Shown: positions 27,001 to 28,461 of the stretch, in pieces
Layout: each line of letters starts with the position of its first letter
How positions within the stretch are numbered: the stretch's first letter is position 1
From: Saccoglossus kowalevskii
Taxonomy: Eukaryota > Hemichordata > Enteropneusta > Harrimaniidae
Reading direction: 5' to 3'
DNA: 28,461 nt
NCBI RefSeq assembly: GCF_000003605.2
Contig: NW_003105942.1
Location: 1-28,461 of the forward strand
Made by a program: the position numbers and the translations under genes
The notes under the pieces: model-generated
Databases searched by the model: none
What the model saw: only the letters and a program-made list of their open reading frames with translations
Told to the model about the DNA's origin: nothing

Positions 27001-28461
27001 TTGTAATCATCTACCAGTAAATAACCATCCATACATTCACAATAATATGACCCATTTGTATTAATGCAATTATGATCACATTCATGTGTGCCAAGTTGAC
27101 ATTCATCATTATCTATAATAGACATCACAATGTTATGAGATATAAAAGCAATGAAATGTAACTTGCAGAGTGCATGATATGCATGTATTAGGTTGCTAAG
27201 GAGTAGAATGTTGAAGCAATGATTAGGATGGCATTAACACTGACTCACCAGTGCAATTGTAATCATCTACCAGTAAATAACCATCCATACATTCACAATA
27301 ATACGACCCATTTGTATTAATGCAATTATGATCACATTCATGCGTGCCAAGTTGACATTCATCAGTATCTATAATAGACAAAGCAATGTTATGAGATATA
27401 AAAGCAAGGAAATGTAACTAGCAGAGTGCATTATATGCATGTATTACGTTGCTATATTGTAGAATGTAAAGCAATATTTAGGATGACAATAACACTCACC
27501 AGTACAATTGTAATCATCTACCAGTAAATAACCATCCATACATTCACAATAGTATGACCCATTTGTGTTAATGCAATTATGATCACATTCATGCGTGCCA
27601 AGTTGACATTCATCATTATCTAGAATAGACAAAGCAATGTTATGAGATATAAAATCAATGAAATGTAACTTGCAGAGCGCATGATATGCATGCATTACGA
27701 AGCTAAGGTGTAGAATATTAAAGCAATGTTTACGAACACATTAACACACACCAGTACAATTGTAATCATCTACCAGTAAATAACCATCCATACATTCACA
27801 ATAGTATGATCCATTTGTATTAATGCAATTATGATCACATTCATGTGTGCCAAGTTGACATTCATCATTATCTATAATAGTCAAAGCAATGTTATGAGAT
27901 ATAAAAGCAATGAAATGTAACTTGCAGAGCGCATGGTAGGCATGTATTAGGTTGCAAAGGTGTAGAATGTTGAAGCAATGTTTAGGATGGCATTAACACT
28001 CACTCACCAGTACAATTGTAATCATCTACCAGTAAATAACCATTCATACATTCACAATAGTATGACCCATTTGTATTAATGCAATTATGATCACATTCAT
28101 TTGTGCCAAGTTGACATTCATCAGTATCTATAATAGACAAAGCAATGTTATGAGATATAAAAGCAATGAAATGTTACTTGCAGAGTGCATTATGCATGCA
28201 TTACGTTGCTAAGATGTAGAATGTTAAAGCAATGTTTAGGATGGCGTTAACACGCACCGGTGCAATTGTAATCATCTACAAGTAAATAACCATCCATGCA
28301 TTCACAATAATATGACCCATTTGTATTAATGCAATTATGATCACATTCGTGCGTGCCAAGTTGACATTCATCATTATCTATAATAGACAAAGCAATGTTA
28401 TGAGATATAAAATCAATGAAATGTAACTTGCAGAGCGCATGATATGCATGCATTACGTTGC
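1..28461 (-). CDS. Internal part of a giant multi-exon gene of tandem EGF_CA domains (98 usable exons)
   Basis: Seen: 102 full-length exon copies, each a 40-residue six-cysteine domain opening with D-x-D-E-C and carrying C16-x-N18-x4-Y23-x-C25. All but a few have AG acceptors and GT donors, and both ends are phase 1, so splicing rebuilds Asp (G|AT) at each junction. Known: EGF_CA domains in tandem bind calcium at the domain interface and form stiff extracellular rods (fibrillin, fibulin and Notch type). Inferred: a secreted or cell-surface acidic, calcium-stiffened, heavily N-glycosylated rod of at least about 3,900 residues. Notch-type O-fucose and O-glucose consensus sites are absent: only three residues lie between C12 and C16, and there is no C-x-S-x-P-C. 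No signal peptide, transmembrane segment or other domain falls in the window, so the family cannot be named. The whole could instead be a decaying coding-derived satellite; conservation of all cysteines argues against that. Confidence 0.8.
13..750 (-). CDS. EGF_CA exons, 870-bp repeat copy 1
   Basis: Full exons: 13-132 (P7, V34), 265-384 (A34), 631-750 (K6, A34). The relic at 448-494 lies between the second and third. P7 and K6 are the marks of two recurring exon types. The intron after 631-750 starts GTGAGTGAGT, a doubled donor. Bases 3-650 match 1743-2390 without a difference that I can see. Confidence 0.87.
448..494 (-). pseudogene. Truncated EGF_CA exon relic (CTTCC junction form)
   Basis: It keeps the acceptor and the first 47 bases of the exon (residues 1-16), then jumps straight into the middle of an intron. 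The exon's second half, its donor and the intron start are missing, and reading on meets a stop. It is probably skipped, which leaves a 246-bp intron (385-630). All 24 relics have this same structure. Confidence 0.85.
883..1620 (-). CDS. EGF_CA exons, 870-bp repeat copy 2 (divergent)
   Basis: Full exons: 883-1002 (N2, N10, V34), 1135-1254 (V34), 1501-1620 (N2, N10, A26, H29, V34). The relic at 1318-1364 lies before the last one. Spacing is as in copies 1, 3 and 4, but the first exon is an N2/N10 type instead of P7. Exon 1501-1620 is the only one with Ala26 between C25 and C27; all six cysteines remain. Confidence 0.86.
1318..1364 (-). pseudogene. Truncated EGF_CA exon relic (CTTGC-AGCAAG form)
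   Basis: Same breakpoint as the relic at 448-494, but with the commoner intron junction form, which 12 of the 24 relics share. Confidence 0.85.
1753..2490 (-). CDS. EGF_CA exons, 870-bp repeat copy 3
   Basis: Full exons: 1753-1872 (P7, V34), 2005-2124 (A34), 2371-2490 (N2, N10, H29, V34). The relic is at 2188-2234. The cassette is the same as copy 1 except that its third exon is an N10/H29 type, so the exchange point lies inside that exon, after about base 2390. Confidence 0.87.
2188..2234 (-). pseudogene. Truncated EGF_CA exon relic (CTTCC form)
   Basis: Identical to the relic at 448-494, inside 870-bp repeat copy 3. Confidence 0.85.
2623..3360 (-). CDS. EGF_CA exons, 870-bp repeat copy 4
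   Basis: Full exons: 2623-2742 (P7, V34), 2875-2994 (A34), 3241-3360 (N2, N10, V34). The relic is at 3058-3104. About 500 bp (2611-3115) match 1741-2245 exactly by eye; the first difference is in the intron just right of the relic (ACAACAC against ACAAAGC). Confidence 0.87.
3058..3104 (-). pseudogene. Truncated EGF_CA exon relic (CTTCC form)
   Basis: Inside 870-bp repeat copy 4. The intron to its right carries the ACAACAC variant also found near 9602 and 16061. Confidence 0.85.
3493..4124 (-). CDS. EGF_CA exons, three-exon block shared with two distant sites
   Basis: Full exons: 3493-3612 (N2, H29, V34, G35, Y38), 3749-3868 (N2, V34), 4005-4124 (T2, V34). The first loses the usual Asp35 and Asn38, giving G-D-Y-Y before C39. 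The same three exons with their introns recur at 18695-19326 (offset 15202) and 26737-27368. The donor of the second and third is GTGAGTCAGT. Confidence 0.87.
4257..4993 (-). CDS. EGF_CA exons, mixed block
   Basis: Full exons: 4257-4376 (V34), 4508-4627 (V34), 4874-4993 (K6, A34). The relic is at 4691-4737. The step from 4257 to 4508 is 251 bp, one base short in the intron. The K6 exon has the same surroundings as nine other K6 exons in the window and pairs with 23839-23958 at offset 18965. Confidence 0.86.
4691..4737 (-). pseudogene. Truncated EGF_CA exon relic (CTTGC-AGCAAG form)
   Basis: Lies between full exons 4508-4627 and 4874-4993; acceptor intact, donor absent. Confidence 0.85.
5126..5866 (-). 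CDS. EGF_CA exons, copy of the 24.1-24.8 kb block
   Basis: Full exons: 5126-5245 (N2, K9, N10, V34), 5382-5501 (A34), 5747-5866 (N2, N10, V34). The relic is at 5564-5610. Each pairs with 24091, 24347 and 24712 at a constant offset of 18965, including an unusual shortened intron stretch (ATATAAAGC) and a base change in the relic's acceptor tract (ATAGCC). Lys9 is found only in 5126-5245. Confidence 0.86.
5564..5610 (-). pseudogene. Truncated EGF_CA exon relic with altered acceptor tract
   Basis: The acceptor tract reads ATAGCC on the + strand rather than ATAGAC, a mark shared only with the relic at 24529-24575. Confidence 0.85.
5999..6988 (-). CDS. EGF_CA exons, copy of the 22.9-23.7 kb block
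   Basis: Full exons: 5999-6118 (N2, W21, V34), 6251-6370 (V34), 6503-6622 (T15, F17, A34), 6869-6988 (N2, V34, N36). The relic is at 6686-6732. Trp21 keeps an N-x-S sequon. The first three exons and the relic pair with 22969, 23221, 23473 and 23656 at offset 16970. Donor of the last exon is GTGAGC. Confidence 0.86.
6686..6732 (-). pseudogene. Truncated EGF_CA exon relic (AGCATG form)
   Basis: The junction reads AGCATGCAATT, two bases closer to the intact exon than the AGCAAG form. The first exon base is changed next to the acceptor (TTAAC in place of TTATC on the + strand). Confidence 0.83.
7125..9240 (-). CDS. EGF_CA exons, first copy of a 2.1-kb segmental duplication
   Basis: Full exons: 7125-7244 (K6, A34), 7377-7496 (N2, N10, N29, V34), 7629-7748 (T17, V34), 7991-8110 (V34), 8357-8476 (N2, N10, D26, H29, V34), 8613-8732 (N2, V34, N36), 8869-8988 (K6, A34), 9121-9240 (N2, N10, V34). 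Relics are at 7812-7858 and 8174-8220. Every exon start has a partner 5113 bp to the right (12238 to 14234). Confidence 0.87.
7812..7858 (-). pseudogene. Truncated EGF_CA exon relic (CTTGC-AGCAAG form)
   Basis: First of two relics in the 7.1-9.2 kb duplicated segment; its partner is 12925-12971. Confidence 0.85.
8174..8220 (-). pseudogene. Truncated EGF_CA exon relic (CTTGT form)
   Basis: Its neighbouring intron has a unique T at 8164, one of only two differences seen from the partner copy at 13287-13333. Confidence 0.85.
9373..10979 (-). CDS. EGF_CA exons, mosaic block with one acceptor-less exon
   Basis: Full exons: 9373-9492 (A34), 9739-9858 (N2, N10, H29, V34), 9991-10110 (P7, V34), 10242-10361 (V34, no acceptor), 10494-10613 (T15, A34), 10860-10979 (N2, V34, N36). 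Relics are at 9556-9602 and 10677-10723. The last two exons and their relic pair with 22094, 22277 and 22460 at offset 11600. The intron left of 10242 carries a short variant stretch (AAATGTTTAATG) seen nowhere else. Confidence 0.84.
9556..9602 (-). pseudogene. Truncated EGF_CA exon relic (CTTCC form)
   Basis: Belongs with full exon 9373-9492. It is a fragment of the P7 cassette that lacks the P7 exon itself on its left. Confidence 0.85.
10242..10361 (-). pseudogene. Full-length EGF_CA exon without a splice acceptor
   Basis: The coding frame and donor are normal. The + strand right of the exon reads ATATTATAT where other copies read CTATTATAG, so the minus-strand acceptor AG has become AT. 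No other AG lies in the exon's first 25 bases or so. As written it should be skipped, which keeps the frame because the exon is phase 1-1. Confidence 0.75.
10677..10723 (-). pseudogene. Truncated EGF_CA exon relic (AGCATG form)
   Basis: Follows the T15 exon 10494-10613. All AGCATG relics but one (21407) sit next to a T15 exon. Confidence 0.85.
11116..11991 (-). CDS. EGF_CA exons, K6 pair joined to the P7 cassette
   Basis: Full exons: 11116-11235 (K6, A34), 11368-11487 (N2, N10, T18, V34), 11620-11739 (P7, V34), 11872-11991 (A34). The relic at 12055-12101 follows. Exon 11368 has Thr in place of Asn18, so it alone lacks the beta-hydroxylation and calcium-ligand Asn. The P7 cassette matches those at 1, 1741, 2611 and 15568. 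Confidence 0.86.
12055..12101 (-). pseudogene. Truncated EGF_CA exon relic (CTTCC form)
   Basis: Part of the P7 cassette at 11608-12237. Confidence 0.85.
12238..14101 (-). CDS. EGF_CA exons, second copy of the 2.1-kb segmental duplication
   Basis: Full exons: 12238-12357 (K6, A34), 12490-12609 (N2, N10, N29, V34), 12742-12861 (T17, V34), 13104-13223 (V34), 13470-13589 (N2, N10, D26, H29, V34), 13726-13845 (N2, V34, N36), 13982-14101 (K6, A34). Relics are at 12925-12971 and 13287-13333. I see two base differences from the copy at 7.1-9.2 kb (8164 against 13277, 8318 against 13431), both intronic. Confidence 0.87.
12925..12971 (-). pseudogene. Truncated EGF_CA exon relic (CTTGC-AGCAAG form)
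   Basis: Duplicate of 7812-7858 at offset 5113. Confidence 0.85.
13287..13333 (-). pseudogene. Truncated EGF_CA exon relic (CTTGC-AGCAAG form)
   Basis: Duplicate of 8174-8220 at offset 5113. Confidence 0.85.
14234..15447 (-). CDS. EGF_CA exons, run of three relic-bearing composites
   Basis: Full exons: 14234-14353 (V34), 14596-14715 (V34), 14962-15081 (H29, V34), 15328-15447 (N2, N10, H29, V34). Each of the first three is followed by a relic (14417-14463, 14779-14825, 15145-15191), the densest run of relics in the window. The stretch from 14596 pairs with 16958-17553 at offset 2362. Confidence 0.87.
14417..14463 (-). pseudogene. Truncated EGF_CA exon relic (CTTGC-AGCAAG form)
   Basis: First of three relics that alternate with full exons between 14.2 and 15.2 kb. 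Confidence 0.85.
14779..14825 (-). pseudogene. Truncated EGF_CA exon relic (CTTGC-AGCAAG form)
   Basis: Pairs with 17141-17187 at offset 2362. Confidence 0.85.
15145..15191 (-). pseudogene. Truncated EGF_CA exon relic (CTTGC-AGCAAG form)
   Basis: Pairs with 17507-17553 at offset 2362. Confidence 0.85.
15580..16317 (-). CDS. EGF_CA exons, P7 cassette
   Basis: Full exons: 15580-15699 (P7, V34), 15832-15951 (A34), 16198-16317 (N2, N10, V34). The relic is at 16015-16061. Intron markers (GAATGGTGAAGCTTT and CTTCCAAAAA on the + strand) tie it to the 870-bp repeats at the left end of the window. Confidence 0.87.
16015..16061 (-). pseudogene. Truncated EGF_CA exon relic (CTTCC form)
   Basis: Part of the P7 cassette at 15568-16197. 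Confidence 0.85.
16454..17443 (-). CDS. EGF_CA exons, K6 pair plus relic composites
   Basis: Full exons: 16454-16573 (K6, A34), 16706-16825 (N2, N10, V34), 16958-17077 (V34), 17324-17443 (H29, V34). Relics are at 17141-17187 and 17507-17553. The donor of 17324-17443 is GTCAGT rather than GTGAGT, from a single base change inside the doubled-donor form. Confidence 0.86.
17141..17187 (-). pseudogene. Truncated EGF_CA exon relic (CTTGC-AGCAAG form)
   Basis: Right-hand intron carries a unique ACAAACC in place of ACAAAGC. Confidence 0.85.
17507..17553 (-). pseudogene. Truncated EGF_CA exon relic (CTTGC-AGCAAG form)
   Basis: The last relic before the relic-free seven-exon repeats that begin at 17673. 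The intron to its right is already of the seven-exon-repeat kind (AAGGAAATG). Confidence 0.85.
17640..20440. repeat. Seven-unit 1773-bp higher-order repeat, 1.6 copies
   Basis: Exon starts 17685, 17937, 18193 and 18443 repeat at 19458, 19710, 19966 and 20216 (all +1773). Marks are TACGAAGCTAAGG, TTTACGAACACATT and GGCGTTAACACGCACCGG on the + strand. The second copy breaks off after its fourth exon. Confidence 0.9.
17685..19326 (-). CDS. EGF_CA exons, seven-exon higher-order repeat, copy 1
   Basis: Full exons: 17685-17804 (N2, V34), 17937-18056 (N2, V34; donor GTGTGT), 18193-18312 (T2, N10, N29, V34), 18443-18562 (N2, D8, L9, Y13, Q14, V34; donor GTGCGT), 18695-18814 (N2, H29, V34, G35, Y38), 18951-19070 (N2, V34), 19207-19326 (I34). 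There are no relics. All exons but the last have N2 or T2. Y13-Q14 replaces the D-H found in nearly all other domains. Confidence 0.87.
19458..20839 (-). CDS. EGF_CA exons, partial second copy of the seven-exon repeat, then divergent exons
   Basis: Full exons: 19458-19577 (N2, V34), 19710-19829 (N2, V30, V34; donor GTGTGT), 19966-20085 (T2, N10, N29, V34), 20216-20335 (N2, D8, L9, Y13, Q14, V34; donor GTGCGT), 20468-20587 (N2, V21, I34, E35, E36; donor GTGAGA), 20720-20839 (K6, I34). The first four sit 1773 bp from those at 17685-18443. Exon 20468 is the most divergent in the acidic loop. Val30 removes the Gly of the usual C-x-x-G-Y. Confidence 0.86.
20972..22579 (-). CDS. EGF_CA exons, mosaic block
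   Basis: Full exons: 20972-21091 (V34), 21224-21343 (T17, V34), 21586-21705 (N2, V34; donor GTGAAT), 21842-21961 (T17, V34), 22094-22213 (T15, A34), 22460-22579 (N2, V34, N36). Relics are at 21407-21453 and 22277-22323. The run 22094-22460 equals 10494-10860 at offset 11600. Confidence 0.86.
21407..21453 (-). pseudogene. Truncated EGF_CA exon relic (AGCATG form, further mutated)
   Basis: The junction reads AGCATGAAATT. C16 of the residual half-domain would be changed, consistent with a relic that is no longer under constraint. Confidence 0.82.
22277..22323 (-). pseudogene. Truncated EGF_CA exon relic (AGCATG form)
   Basis: Duplicate of 10677-10723 at offset 11600. Confidence 0.85.
22716..22836 (-). 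pseudogene. Frameshifted 121-bp EGF_CA exon
   Basis: One extra A in GCAAATTATG (other copies GCAATTATG). On the minus strand the frame breaks after N15 and meets TAA two codons later. The left part is of the K6/A34 kind and the right part of the N2/N10 kind, so the extra base sits at the join of two exon types. Skipping it would keep the gene in frame. Confidence 0.8.
22969..23592 (-). CDS. EGF_CA exons, copy of the 6.0-6.7 kb block
   Basis: Full exons: 22969-23088 (N2, V34), 23221-23340 (V34, acceptor lost), 23473-23592 (T15, A34). The relic at 23656-23702 follows. The partner of 23221 at 6251-6370 keeps its acceptor, so the loss either arose after this duplication or was brought in by exchange with the 10.2-kb copy. 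Confidence 0.85.
23221..23340 (-). pseudogene. Full-length EGF_CA exon without a splice acceptor (second case)
   Basis: The + strand at 23341 begins ATATTATAG, so the acceptor AG is AT. This is the same base change as at 10362, but without the second change (final AG to AT) found there. The coding sequence is otherwise ordinary (I2, V34). Confidence 0.75.
23656..23702 (-). pseudogene. Truncated EGF_CA exon relic (AGCATG form)
   Basis: Pairs with 6686-6732 at offset 16970 but has the normal TTATC first exon bases. Confidence 0.85.
23839..25087 (-). CDS. EGF_CA exons, copy of the 4.9-5.9 kb block
   Basis: Full exons: 23839-23958 (K6, A34), 24091-24210 (N2, N10, V34), 24347-24466 (A34), 24712-24831 (N2, N10, V34), 24968-25087 (N2, A34). 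The relic is at 24529-24575. The first four exons pair with 4874, 5126, 5382 and 5747 at offset 18965. Exon 24968 is a chimera: its left part is the A34 form, its right part the form with the GTCATTAT end. Confidence 0.86.
24529..24575 (-). pseudogene. Truncated EGF_CA exon relic with altered acceptor tract
   Basis: Shares the ATAGCC acceptor mark and offset 18965 with 5564-5610. Confidence 0.85.
25224..25599 (-). CDS. EGF_CA exons, two-exon lead-in to the seven-exon repeat
   Basis: Full exons: 25224-25343 (N2, V34) and 25480-25599 (T2, V34). They match the last two exons of the seven-exon repeat (18951 and 19207; 26993 and 27249), with the same 507-bp distance to the next repeat start. They therefore look like the tail of a further repeat copy whose other exons were lost or replaced. 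Confidence 0.86.
25731..27368 (-). CDS. EGF_CA exons, seven-exon higher-order repeat in the right-hand block
   Basis: Full exons: 25731-25850 (N2, V34), 25983-26102 (N2, V34; donor GTGTGT), 26239-26358 (T2, N10, N29, V34), 26489-26607 (119 bp, frameshifted), 26737-26856 (N2, H29, V34, G35, Y38), 26993-27112 (N2, V34), 27249-27368 (T2, V34). The repeat length is 1769 bp, four less than the copy at 17685, accounted for by four single-base deletions near 26.6 kb. Confidence 0.86.
26489..26607 (-). pseudogene. Frameshifted 119-bp EGF_CA exon of the Y13-Q14 type
   Basis: Against 18443-18562 and 20216-20335, one T is missing in the CATTCATC stretch that encodes E4-C5, so the frame breaks at the first cysteine and ends in a stop. 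Three more single-base losses lie in the adjacent intron up to about 26655, so this may be a local sequence error rather than a true mutation. Confidence 0.75.
27500..28377 (-). CDS. EGF_CA exons, start of another seven-exon repeat copy
   Basis: Full exons: 27500-27619 (N2, V34), 27752-27871 (N2, V34; donor GTGTGT), 28008-28127 (T2, N10, N29, V34), 28258-28377 (N2, V34; donor GTGCGT). They pair with 19458 to 20216 at offset 8042. The last exon keeps the left half and donor of the Y13-Q14 type but has the common D13-H14 right half, so an exchange point lies near 28340. Past 28377 only intron remains. Confidence 0.86.

Larger units (their letters stand above)
25200..28340. repeat. Second block of the seven-unit repeat, copied from or with 17.6-20.4 kb
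   Basis: Offset from the left block is 8046 up to exon 26489 and 8042 after it, because of four missing bases. Copy-specific marks (CAAAGTGCATT in the first repeat, CAGAGTGCATT in the second) are kept in the same order, so the pair of repeats was duplicated as one piece. Confidence 0.88.
1..28461. repeat. Tandem array of ~252-bp exon-plus-intron units with higher-order structure
   Basis: Exon starts recur at 250-256 bp across the window (for example 13, 265; 631, 883; 9739, 9991, 10242, 10494). Steps of about 366 bp occur wherever a truncated unit is inserted. Exon and intron are both conserved between copies. Two intron families alternate irregularly. Family A ends (minus strand) in TTTACTATTCTTTGTCTATAATAG-like tracts cut at ATTATAG or ATAATAG, and usually precedes an I2 exon. 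Family B carries CTCATAACATTGC before the acceptor and usually precedes an N2 or T2 exon. The array runs off both ends of the window. Confidence 0.97.

Noticed and set aside
13-28377. Notch-like O-fucose or O-glucose receptor array
   Set aside because: The required spacing and Ser/Thr residues between C5-C12 and C12-C16 are absent in all the exon types I read.
1-28461. CRISPR array or bacterial tandem repeat
   Set aside because: The repeats are about 252 bp without unique spacers, and each carries a eukaryotic exon with splice sites; there are no cas-like frames.
1-28461. Purely non-coding satellite DNA
   Set aside because: 100 of 102 full-length exons keep 120 bp, open frame and all cysteines, and common variants are mostly silent. 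It cannot be excluded without RNA data.
1-28461. Plus-strand genes
   Set aside because: I found no coherent coding frame on the plus strand; the only conserved coding pattern with splice sites is on the minus strand.

Overview
The window looks like an internal piece of one very large animal gene on the minus strand, built almost entirely from a single tandemly repeated unit of about 252 bp. Each unit holds a 120-bp exon for one calcium-binding EGF-like (EGF_CA) domain and a short AT-rich intron of about 132 bp. The exon sits between a minus-strand acceptor (ATAATAG or ATTATAG type) and a donor (usually GTGAGT). Both exon ends are phase 1, so exons join in frame in any combination, and the Asp that opens each domain is made by a codon split across the junction (G|AT). 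Spliceosomal introns, EGF_CA domains and the lack of any prokaryotic signal point to a metazoan. AT-richness and short introns fit an invertebrate, but I cannot name the species or the gene.

By reading every unit I place 102 full-length exons and 24 truncated 47-bp exon relics. Of the 102, 100 are exactly 120 bp; one (22716-22836) has an inserted base and one (26489-26607) a deleted base. Two exons of normal length (10242-10361 and 23221-23340) have lost the acceptor AG. That leaves about 98 usable exons, or roughly 3,900 residues of tandem 40-residue domains, with neither the first nor the last exon of the gene in the window.

Domain numbering used below (residue 1 = split-codon Asp): D1 I2 D3 E4 C5 Q6 L7 G8 T9 H10 E11 C12 D13 H14 N15 C16, I17 N18 T19 N20 G21 S22 Y23 Y24 C25 E26 C27, M28 D29 G30 Y31 L32 L33 A/V34 D35 D36 Y37 N38 C39 T40. 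Cysteine spacing is C-x6-C-x3-C-x8-C-x-C-x11-C. D1, D3, E4, N18 and Y23 match the EGF_CA calcium consensus. C16-x-N18-x4-Y23-x-C25 matches the Asp/Asn beta-hydroxylation site. N20-G21-S22 is an N-glycosylation sequon in nearly every domain.

Layout in + coordinates (transcription runs right to left): 1-3480, four 870-bp higher-order repeats of three exons plus one relic; 3481-4244, a three-exon block shared with two places further right; 4245-7112, mixed blocks that recur near 22.9-24.9 kb; 7113-9212 and 12226-14325, a 2.1-kb segment duplicated with two differences seen; 9213-12225 and 14326-17672, rearranged copies of the same cassettes; 17673-20440 and 25719-28461, a seven-exon higher-order repeat of about 1.77 kb, itself copied as a block; 20441-25718, mosaic cassettes including the broken exons. 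Introns are as similar between copies as exons are, so the array has been homogenised recently by unequal exchange or gene conversion. I see no other gene, RNA gene, mobile element or promoter; every stretch between exons is intron of the same family.
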